A DNA stretch of 12,133 bases, from the NCBI GenBank assembly GCA_964614795.1, contig CAZTME010000030.1, positions 1 to 12,133 of the forward strand, read 5' to 3'. Source of the DNA: CAZTME01 sp964614795 (GTDB lineage Bacteria > Patescibacteriota > Microgenomatia > UBA1400 > PJMF01). The translations under genes were made by a program, and so were the position numbers. How positions within the stretch are numbered: the stretch's first letter is position 1; every line of letters starts with the position of its first letter. The notes beneath the pieces were generated by a model, which saw only the letters and a list, made by a program, of their open reading frames with translations, was not told the DNA's origin and made no database searches. Shown in pieces: positions 6,805 to 12,133 of the stretch.

Positions 6805-7584
6805 ATGTCAAGTATGCTTTCGGTTGTTTTGGCTGTTCATAATGAGGAAAATTCTTTGGCGGCCTGCTTGCAGGCCGCCACTCAAGTGGCTGATGAATTA
6901 ATCATTGTTGATGGTGAATCTACCGACAATTCATTAACCATAGCCAAACAATTTGGGGCTAAAATTATAGAAACAACCAATAAAGCCAATTTTCACATCA
7001 ATAAACAACTGGCTATAGATAATGCTCAATACCCCTTAATTCTTCAACTTGACGCCGATGAAGTTCTCGATTCGGAGCTTATTGAGTGGTTAACTGAATT
7101 AAAAAATTACGATAATTCACCAGAATTTTCTCAAATTTCCGCTTGGCAAATCGCCAGAAAAAATTATTTTTTAGGTCGCTGGCTTTCCAAAGGTGGCCAA
7201 TATCCCGACTACGTGATCAGAGTGTTTCGGAAAGGTCTCGCCAGCCTACCAATGCAAAACGTCCACGAACAAATGCAAGTGGATGGTCAAGTTGGAACAG
7301 CCCAAGGACATTTAGAACATTTTGCTAATCCCAGCTTTGCAATTTACATGAAGAAATTTATTCGTTACACCAAATTTGAAGCCGATCGTCAGTTTCAATC
7401 ACAACAAAAACTATCAATTTGGCAATATTTTATTTGGAAACCAGTTTCAACTTGCTTCTCATTGTTTTTTCGCCATCGAGGCTATGTGGATGGTATGGCA
7501 GGATTTGTTTTTGCAGTCATGAGCTCTTTACATCATCCTTTTGTTTGGTTGCAATGGAAAGAACATTTTTATGTCGACCAATAA
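6805..7584 (+). CDS. GT2 glycosyltransferase, WaaE/KdtX-like (third copy)
   Basis: A 259-residue family 2 glycosyltransferase with MLSVVLAVHNEENSL at the N terminus, ELIIVDGESTDNS at 31-43, the metal-binding DADE at 83-86, the acceptor-side NVHEQ motif (H154/E155) and the C-terminal RHRGYVDGMAG motif. It ends in an aromatic, probably membrane-associated helix pair. Role as for the related copies: adding one sugar to a lipid-linked acceptor from a nucleotide-sugar donor. The frame is open back to 6655, but the extra 50 residues look random and overlap the previous gene, so ATG 6805 is chosen; ATG 6814 is also possible. Its last 14 bases overlap the next gene. A GC-rich palindrome lies at codons 18-25. 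Confidence 0.86.
   Translation: MSSMLSVVLAVHNEENSLAACLQAATQVADELIIVDGESTDNSLTIAKQFGAKIIETTNKANFHINKQLAIDNAQYPLILQLDADEVLDSELIEWLTELKNYDNSPEFSQISAWQIARKNYFLGRWLSKGGQYPDYVIRVFRKGLASLPMQNVHEQMQVDGQVGTAQGHLEHFANPSFAIYMKKFIRYTKFEADRQFQSQQKLSIWQYFIWKPVSTCFSLFFRHRGYVDGMAGFVFAVMSSLHHPFVWLQWKEHFYVDQ
6857..6880. repeat. 24-nt GC-rich palindrome near the 5' end of a GT2 gene
   Basis: Eleven-base arms (6857-6867, TGGCGGCCTGC, and 6870-6880) are perfect reverse complements separated by TT. On RNA the natural fold is a 10-bp stem closed by G6866-C6871 around a CUUG tetraloop, a loop known to be unusually stable with that closing pair. Eighteen of the 24 bases are G or C, in a gene that is otherwise AT-rich. 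It encodes LAACLQAA just after the NEE of the first catalytic motif. No T-run follows, so it is not a standard terminator. Confidence 0.85.
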
Positions 7585-8638
7585 ACCAAATATAGGATTA
7601 GTAACGACTCCTCTTAGCTCCGGCCATAGTATTAGAGGTATTGGTAATTACACTCGTTTTTTACTTTCCACTTTAGAAAAAGAAAGTGAAATTTCTCTTC
7701 AGCCAGTCCTCGATTTGAAACAAATTAAAGATCTTGATTTAATTCATTATCCTTTTTTTGATTTATTTTTCTCCACCCTGCAAATACCTTCCAAACCTAT
7801 TGTGGTGACGATTCATGATGTAATTCCTTTGCAGTATGCCCAAGCATATCCGGTTGGTTTCAGAGGTAAGTTTGCACTTTGGCAGCAGAGTCGCAAATTA
7901 AAAAAAGTGAAAAAAATTATTACGGATTCATATTACTCAAAAAAAATGATTGAACAATTTTTAAAACAGCCCGAAGCAAAAATTCAAGTTATTCCACTTG
8001 CCCCCAGATCGGATTTAAACATTATTTCTAATAACAAAGCTTTTAAAAATCGTCAAAAACTTAAGCTGCCAAGTAAATACCTCCTGTATGTAGGAGATAT
8101 TAATTACAACAAAAATCTTATTTCCTTAATTAAGAGTTTTCGTTACTTGCCTGATGATTTGCATCTTGTTTTACTTGGCTCTCAATTTTTTCCACACGAT
8201 ATTCCCGAATGGGAAAGTTTAGAGCGCACTTTGGCCGCCACCAACATTACTCACAAAACTCATTTTTTAACTTCCATCAAAGTAGATGAGGTGGAACTTT
8301 TGGCCAGTGTTTATGCGGGAGCGCAGTGTTATGTTCAGCCTTCGCTCTCGGAGGGTTTTGGCCTGCCTGTATTGGAAGCGCAAAAATGTGGCGTGCCTGT
8401 TGTTTCCAGCAATACCGGAGCACTAATGGAAATAGGTGGTGAAGGCACGATTTTTGTCGATCCTACCGCTGAAGGCTTGGCCAAAGGTATTGGTTCCGTT
8501 TTGCAATTATCCACCGATGAACGCAATAACATTATTTCTGCGGGTTTAAAAAATCAAGCTAAGTACACCTGGGAAAAAACCGCTAAATTGACTATGGCTG
8601 TGTACTTGGAAGTGCTTGCACATGAAAAAAATAATTAA
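7571..8638 (+). CDS. GT4 glycosyltransferase, mannosyltransferase-like
   Basis: A 355-residue GT-B fold enzyme of family 4. The N-terminal domain shows GLVTTPLSSGHSIRGIGNYT at 9-28, the glycine-rich acceptor/donor loop, and VVTIHDVIPLQY at 78-89, seen in the MtfB/WbaZ-like mannosyltransferase group. The C-terminal domain starts at KYLLYVGDINYNKN (169-182), where K181 should contact the donor phosphates. It carries PSLSEGFGLPVLEAQ with the EX7E pair E261/E269. It probably transfers mannose or a similar hexose from a nucleotide donor to a growing lipid-linked glycan; donor specificity is inferred. ATG 7571 overlaps the previous gene by 14 bases and gives the expected short N terminus; an upstream ATG at 7541 would add ten unrelated residues. 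The end overlaps the next gene by 17 bases. Confidence 0.88.
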   Translation: MSTNKPNIGLVTTPLSSGHSIRGIGNYTRFLLSTLEKESEISLQPVLDLKQIKDLDLIHYPFFDLFFSTLQIPSKPIVVTIHDVIPLQYAQAYPVGFRGKFALWQQSRKLKKVKKIITDSYYSKKMIEQFLKQPEAKIQVIPLAPRSDLNIISNNKAFKNRQKLKLPSKYLLYVGDINYNKNLISLIKSFRYLPDDLHLVLLGSQFFPHDIPEWESLERTLAATNITHKTHFLTSIKVDEVELLASVYAGAQCYVQPSLSEGFGLPVLEAQKCGVPVVSSNTGALMEIGGEGTIFVDPTAEGLAKGIGSVLQLSTDERNNIISAGLKNQAKYTWEKTAKLTMAVYLEVLAHEKNN

Positions 8639-9821
8639 TTGTGAAATTAAATTTACTTTGATAACAGGCTTTATCTGGTTTTTCTTCATTATTTCTTCTC
8701 TTGTATTTGTCTGGAATTTTTTTCCATATTTACCCGAATTTCCTTACTCCGGTCGTTTAAAAGAATATGTTCCAATGTTGGGAGTGATTGCTCAATTTGA
8801 TGGCGTACATTACTTAACCATCATTGAGAACGGTTATTTGGGTACCGGTTTAATTCAAGCATTTTTTCCAATTTATCCATTTTTGGTTAAATTAGTTTCT
8901 CTTAATAATCCATATTGGCCGGTAATTGTTCAGTCCGCCTTTATCACAAATATTATAATTTTTATAGGTATTGCCTTGATTTTTCCTCAATTTATTCGGC
9001 AGAGCCTTAATCATTCTGCAAATTTAAAATGGTTTTGGTTGTCGCTCCTGCTGTTTCCCACCAGCTTTTTTTTAATTATGCTTTATTCGGAAGGACTTTT
9101 CTTCCTTCTAATGTTGCTGTTTTTTATCGCAATTTTTCAACAAAAATGGTGGGTTGGAGCTTTGTTGGCGGGTCTTGCCAGTGGTACAAGATTGATTGGT
9201 TTATTTTTCTTACCGGTTTTATTGTTTGAGTGGTTTTTCACTTGGTTCAACAAAGGTGATCGCAATCTCTCTTGGTGGTTATTTGCTGATTTGTGGTTGT
9301 GGATAAAAATGAATTTTTTCCAAATTATTGTTATCAGCTTAATCTCTTTGAGCGGTTGGCTGATTTATTCCGGATATTTATGGATTACTTTTAATGATCC
9401 CCTTTATTATTTTCATGTTCAAGAAGAGTTTGCGGTAGGTAGATCGGAAGAAATTGTGCTTTTACCTCAAGTGGCTTTCAGATATTTGAAAATGATGGTA
9501 TATTCGGATTTTTCTAATGCTTATGTGGTGATGTTGGAAGAAGCCTGGCTAAGCTTTTTAGCTGTTCTGGCTTTATTTTTCTCTTGGAAATTGGTTAAAC
9601 CTTCAATTTGGCTTTTTTCTTTTTTGAGCTTCATTTTGCCGACATTGACCGGCACATTTACCAGTATGCCTCGCTACTTATTGTTAATGCCGGTTATTTG
9701 GTTGGTGCTTGGCTATTGGGCAAGTAAACATCAAATAATAAGATGGGTTATTCTGGGTACTTCATTTTTTGTTTTACTAATTAATCTTTACTTTTTTGGT
9801 CGGGGCATATGGGTGGCGTAA
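8622..9821 (+). CDS. PIG-V-like GT-C membrane mannosyltransferase
   Basis: A 399-residue multi-pass membrane protein resembling bacterial relatives of the GPI mannosyltransferase PIG-V (GT76). Visible signatures: a first helix at about 11-33, then an outer loop with FDGVHYLTIIENGY at 59-72 (D60 and H63 at the expected catalytic position), FFPIYPF at 81-87, LLLFPTSFFLIMLYSEGLFF, the ALLAGLASGTRLIGL segment, and PRYLLLMP near the end. These proteins use polyprenyl-phosphate-mannose on the outer membrane face; the bacterial acceptor is generally not known. With the PMT-like gene at 5058 it gives this cluster two outward-facing transferases. ATG 8622 is used; TTG 8616 would add two residues. It overlaps the GT4 gene by 17 bases and is the last intact gene of the run. 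Confidence 0.84.
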   Translation: MKKIINCEIKFTLITGFIWFFFIISSLVFVWNFFPYLPEFPYSGRLKEYVPMLGVIAQFDGVHYLTIIENGYLGTGLIQAFFPIYPFLVKLVSLNNPYWPVIVQSAFITNIIIFIGIALIFPQFIRQSLNHSANLKWFWLSLLLFPTSFFLIMLYSEGLFFLLMLLFFIAIFQQKWWVGALLAGLASGTRLIGLFFLPVLLFEWFFTWFNKGDRNLSWWLFADLWLWIKMNFFQIIVISLISLSGWLIYSGYLWITFNDPLYYFHVQEEFAVGRSEEIVLLPQVAFRYLKMMVYSDFSNAYVVMLEEAWLSFLAVLALFFSWKLVKPSIWLFSFLSFILPTLTGTFTSMPRYLLLMPVIWLVLGYWASKHQIIRWVILGTSFFVLLINLYFFGRGIWVA

Positions 9822-9895
9822 GTACATAATCACTTGGAAATGGAGTAATACTAAACATACAAACTTATTTTCGCGTCTAGATTTATCAATTAAAC

Positions 9896-9901
9896 GAGGT
9901 G
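9896..9901 (+). promoter_or_regulatory. Shine-Dalgarno site before the decayed GT2 start
   Basis: GAGGTG lies just upstream of ATG 9905, with five bases between GAGG and the ATG. It is one of the clearest ribosome-binding sites in a window where most genes start by overlap and have none. It supports the idea that ATG 9905 was once a real gene start rather than random sequence. Confidence 0.5.
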
Positions 9902-9904
9902 CAA

Positions 9905-10043
9905 ATGAACACGCCAGCCGGCATATTAGTAATTATACCGAAAAGCCACTGGCATCAGCACATTTAATGAAGCAGATCTACAAGCTGTTGTGGCGAAAAT
10001 CAAACGTGTACTCAGAAAAATTCTAGTCTATAAATGCTCATAA
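9905..10043 (+). pseudogene. Decayed start of a polyprenyl-phosphate mannosyltransferase-like GT2 gene
   Basis: Frame one from ATG 9905 reads MNTPAGILVIIP (9905-9940), the standard first strand of a GT2 enzyme, then loses meaning and stops at TAA 9965-9967. In another frame, ACA at 9960 begins TFNEADLQAVVAKIKRVL, followed by RKILVYKCS and TAA 10041-10043. Removing the 19 bases 9941-9959 joins them as ILVIIP-TFNEAD, the PTYNEA signature of dolichol/polyprenyl-phosphate mannosyltransferases (DPM1-like). ILVYKCS could then be a worn ILVVDDxS strand. A Shine-Dalgarno site precedes the ATG. Homology seems to stop near 10040, so about nine tenths of the gene is missing. A 76-residue open frame covering part of this area in the third frame has no such motifs. 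The reading rests on short motifs, so it is likely but not certain. Confidence 0.55.
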
Positions 10044-10122
10044 ATTATTTGATTTTAATTAAAAAAAATCAGAATATAATGATGTAGTTTCAGTTTTTTA
10101 TAAATAACTTGATAATTAATCC

Positions 10123-10149
10123 TTGATTATTTATTTCAATCACTATAAT
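10123..10149 (+). promoter_or_regulatory. Candidate promoter for the repeat-protein gene
   Basis: TATAAT at 10144-10149 is a perfect -10 box. TTGATT at 10123-10128 (four of six matches to TTGACA) lies 15 bases upstream, shorter than the ideal 17. The transcript would begin near 10156 and leave a leader of about 88 bases before ATG 10244. Another TATAAT at 10075-10080 has TTGATT only at 20 bases spacing. AT-rich sequence makes chance matches common. Confidence 0.3.
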
Positions 10150-10235
10150 CTTAATGTTGAGGATGAACCTATTTAATAGTTCTTATTTGGAAGAAAATTT
10201 TTTTTTGATTGATCATCTTGAACTTGATCGTATTT

Positions 10236-10240
10236 AGGGA
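10236..10240 (+). promoter_or_regulatory. Possible ribosome-binding site for the repeat-protein gene
   Basis: AGGGA ends three bases before ATG 10244. The spacing is short but usable, and an in-frame TAG at 10235-10237 rules out any earlier start on this frame without readthrough. Together these fix 10244 as the likely start. Confidence 0.45.
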
Positions 10241-10243
10241 TTT

Positions 10244-12133
10244 ATGTCAAACGAAGATGTAGTTTTTGAAAAAAAATTGGGCAAGGGGACGAATAATAAT
10301 GTCGGTGCAGTTGTTTTAGACACTCTAACAACAGGAGAAGATTTTAGATCAGTCGATGAATTCATAATAAAATACGGACAGATAGGCTGGAATAATACAC
10401 TTGTTTTGAGACTGTTATCATCCTTAGATAACTCTGGTCAAGAATTGAGTGTTGATCAACTAATGATTATTGTAAATAGATCAAACTGGGACATCAAAGT
10501 TTGTCAAAAAGCAGTTTCACTCTTAAAACCAGAACTGTCAGTAGAACATTTTTTTGAAATTGCCAAACATACTAGATGGAATGAGGAAATAATAAATCAA
10601 TTATTTTCAAGTTTGTCAGAAGGTTTTTCATTTCAGAATATTCAATATTTAGGAGAGCAACTATATTGGGAAGATTCATTAGTAAGAAAATTCTTTAGTC
10701 TTTTAAAGGATAACTTAACATTCGAACAGGTTTTAATTATTGCTGAAAATTCAGGATGGAGAATTGATGTTATATCTGGTGCTTTAAATTCACTACAGGA
10801 ACCTCTTTCTTATGAACAATTTTTAGATATTTCAAGAAAATCCAACTGGAATACATATTGTGTATATCACTACCTAAAGCATTCAAAATTTTCAATTTCT
10901 CATAAACAATTTTATCAGCTATTAAACTTGGTGGATAATCCAGTATATGTTTCTTCTGTAGCCTATAAACTAATTGATAAACCGTTTTCTTTGGATGAAA
11001 TCGTTGATTTTGTAATCAGGTATAATCTTGATACTTACGAAAGCTTTTTTTTATTGAATTCTAATCAGGAACTTATTTCCGTAGAAAAGTTCTATGAACT
11101 TGCAGAAAAAGTAAATTGGAACAAGAGTTTTACATTCATTTTACTGAAAAGATTGAATTCTTTCTTAGACTTTGAACATTTCATTTTTATAGCCGAAAAA
11201 TTAGAATGGGAACCGTATTTTTTAGATAAATTGATGCTAATGACTAATCAACCATTTACAAAAGAGCAAATTATAGAGCTTATTTCTGGGGAGTATTTTG
11301 TCGATGATAAATTATTAAGTCAATTAATTTTTTCATACTTCGCTAAACCGGGGGTTGACCGCGAGGAGATCTTTGAAGCTTTAAAAAGACAAAAAAGATT
11401 GTTGCTCATATTTCAGAATTTTGAATTTTTTGATTTTATAAATGTTGATTTTATTTATGATGTTTTAAAAAATAAACCATTCAAATATCCAATTGTTATT
11501 GAAAACTTTTCGAACATACCAAAAAATTTTTATGAAGGAATTATTGTCCGATTGCTCGAACTAGACATTACAATCGGTTATTTGTCTCAACTTATTCCAT
11601 ATGCTGAATTTCTTTCAGAAAAAGTAAGAGAAGATTTTTACACAAGATTATTTTCCCATCGAGATGTGATGTTTTTACCAGAGCTAATTGAGAAGCAGAT
11701 CCCTAAGGCAATTCAGAATTTTATCTCACTTACAGAAGAGGATAAGAAGAAAAAGATAATTCATTTGTGGAAAAATAAGTATTTCAAAGCTCTTTTGATC
11801 TTAATAAGAGAATGTGGTTATTCAGATGATTATTTGAGTATTTCTTATGAGACATTACTTTCAGAATTGGAGTATTTATTGAAGCATTGTAATTATGAAC
11901 ACTTTAATGATTTATTATCTCTTGGGCTTATTTTGTTTCCTGACAAGCATATTGAGTTGGATAATATTAGAGAAACATTTTCTGCGAAAAGAATGCTTGT
12001 TGAAGAGAAGAGGGAAACAAGAAGAAAATTTGTGAGTTTTAATGCTTTAAAAGAAATATTTGATTACTACGTTTTAATTACATTAAATGAGAGATACAAT
12101 TTTAGTCTTCTTCCACGCACATTAACTTCACAA
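10244..12133 (+). CDS. Large 30-residue-repeat alpha-solenoid protein, function unknown (partial, runs off the right edge)
   Basis: An unbroken frame of 630 codons from ATG 10244 to the window end, with no stop. I do not recognise the protein. Residues 68-367 are ten consecutive repeats of exactly 30 residues; a looser related unit precedes them (35-67). Position 1 is Leu/Ile/Phe, 2 is mostly Ser/Thr, 4-5 are mostly acidic/Gln/His, 6 is mostly Phe/Ile, 9-10 are mostly Ile-Ala-like, and 15 is Trp in seven of ten (W82, 112, 142, 172, 202, 292, 322; W49 before the array). Leu recurs near 24 and 27. This implies two helices per repeat and a solenoid. Residues 370-630 are rich in Leu, Phe, Glu and Lys, probably helical, with a basic stretch EEDKKKK near 498-504. 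No signal peptide or membrane helix is seen, so it is probably cytoplasmic. GC is lower than upstream. It could bind nucleic acid or protein; neither is shown. Confidence 0.85.
   Translation, partial: MSNEDVVFEKKLGKGTNNNVGAVVLDTLTTGEDFRSVDEFIIKYGQIGWNNTLVLRLLSSLDNSGQELSVDQLMIIVNRSNWDIKVCQKAVSLLKPELSVEHFFEIAKHTRWNEEIINQLFSSLSEGFSFQNIQYLGEQLYWEDSLVRKFFSLLKDNLTFEQVLIIAENSGWRIDVISGALNSLQEPLSYEQFLDISRKSNWNTYCVYHYLKHSKFSISHKQFYQLLNLVDNPVYVSSVAYKLIDKPFSLDEIVDFVIRYNLDTYESFFLLNSNQELISVEKFYELAEKVNWNKSFTFILLKRLNSFLDFEHFIFIAEKLEWEPYFLDKLMLMTNQPFTKEQIIELISGEYFVDDKLLSQLIFSYFAKPGVDREEIFEALKRQKRLLLIFQNFEFFDFINVDFIYDVLKNKPFKYPIVIENFSNIPKNFYEGIIVRLLELDITIGYLSQLIPYAEFLSEKVREDFYTRLFSHRDVMFLPELIEKQIPKAIQNFISLTEEDKKKKIIHLWKNKYFKALLILIRECGYSDDYLSISYETLLSELEYLLKHCNYEHFNDLLSLGLILFPDKHIELDNIRETFSAKRMLVEEKRETRRKFVSFNALKEIFDYYVLITLNERYNFSLLPRTLTSQ
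10445..11344 (+). repeat. Ten tandem 90-nt units encoding 30-residue helical repeats
   Basis: Units start at 10445, 10535, 10625, 10715, 10805, 10895, 10985, 11075, 11165 and 11255, each exactly 90 nt with no insertion or deletion. The pattern is clear only in protein: starts such as LSVDQ, LSVEH, LTFEQ, LSYEQ, ISVEK, LDFEH and FTKEQ recur every 30 residues, and SNW, RW, GW, NW or EW recurs at positions 14-15. The DNA of the units has diverged, which indicates an old array kept by selection rather than a recent expansion. Units 6, 7 and 10 lack the Trp (Asn, Leu and Phe instead). Confidence 0.85.

Larger units (their letters stand above)
9822..10243. other. Boundary region without an intact gene
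   Basis: These 422 bases separate the glycosyltransferase run from the repeat-protein gene. The first half holds a probable decayed GT2 start (9905-10043). The second half, from about 10040, is very AT-rich and holds a weak AT hairpin (TGATTTT 10050-10056 pairing with AAAATCA 10065-10071), TATAAT boxes at 10075 and 10144, and a 27-codon open frame (10154-10237). I see no integrase site, tRNA end or terminal inverted repeat. Confidence 0.6.

Noticed and set aside
200..9700. Frequent ACCGG/GCCGG words that could be DNA-uptake signals
   Set aside because: The words are common but short, have no fixed longer core, and fit Thr-Gly and Ala-Gly codons; I could not show enrichment without counting over a genome.
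9796..10026. 76-residue open frame after the PIG-V-like gene
   Set aside because: It overlaps the end of the PIG-V-like gene, has no recognisable motif or ribosome-binding site, and the GT2-like signatures in this stretch lie in the two other frames.
10050..10071. AT-rich inverted repeat as a terminator
   Set aside because: The stem is almost all A-T with no GC core and no clean T-run after it, so it would be a very weak terminator at best.
10445..11344. CRISPR-like or recent DNA tandem array
   Set aside because: The periodicity is 90 nt and visible only in protein; the DNA units are diverged and lie in one continuous coding frame.

Overview
The window is a moderately AT-rich bacterial segment made of two unlike parts. 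Bases 1 to about 9821 are a tightly packed, single-direction run of surface-polysaccharide or glycan-assembly genes. Bases 10244 to 12133 are the start of one large, unrelated repeat protein that runs off the right edge. The densely overlapping genes, weak or absent Shine-Dalgarno sites, standard stop use (TGA ends two genes) and this blend of small GT2 enzymes with PMT-like and PIG-V-like membrane transferases suggest a Candidate Phyla Radiation/Patescibacteria genome, possibly Microgenomates-like. This is inference; no rRNA or other marker is present.

Layout: the tail of a membrane protein, possibly a Wzx-type flippase (2-187); WaaE/KdtX-like GT2 (189-1106); rhamnosyltransferase-like GT2 (1128-2045); a second WaaE-like GT2 (2090-2911); a fused GT4-linker-GT2 protein (2908-5061); a PMT/ArnT-like GT-C membrane protein (5058-6698); a third WaaE-like GT2 (6805-7584); a GT4 enzyme (7571-8638); and a PIG-V-like GT-C mannosyltransferase (8622-9821). 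Junctions are ATGA overlaps at 2908 and 5058 and overlaps of 14 and 17 nt at 7571 and 8622. The likely logic is that cytoplasmic GT2/GT4 enzymes build a lipid-linked oligosaccharide, a flippase exports it, and the two GT-C enzymes add sugars from polyprenyl-phosphate donors on the outer face.

From 9822 to 10243 no intact gene is supported. The stretch holds a probable decayed start of another GT2 gene of the polyprenyl-phosphate mannosyltransferase type (9905-10043, broken by a 19-nt interruption), then very AT-rich DNA with weak promoter-like sites. From 10244 an open reading frame of 630 codons has no stop before the window ends. It contains ten consecutive repeats of 30 residues each, in exact register, plus a helical C-terminal half I do not recognise. 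The repeats look like a two-helix alpha-solenoid with a limited resemblance to TALE repeats. This, together with the drop in GC and the broken gene at the boundary, is the most novel part of the window.

Two strong inverted repeats lie inside coding sequence: an 18-bp perfect pair in the GT4 domain of the fusion gene and a GC-rich 11-bp-arm palindrome in the third WaaE-like gene. I saw no tRNA, rRNA, CRISPR array, transposase or integrase.
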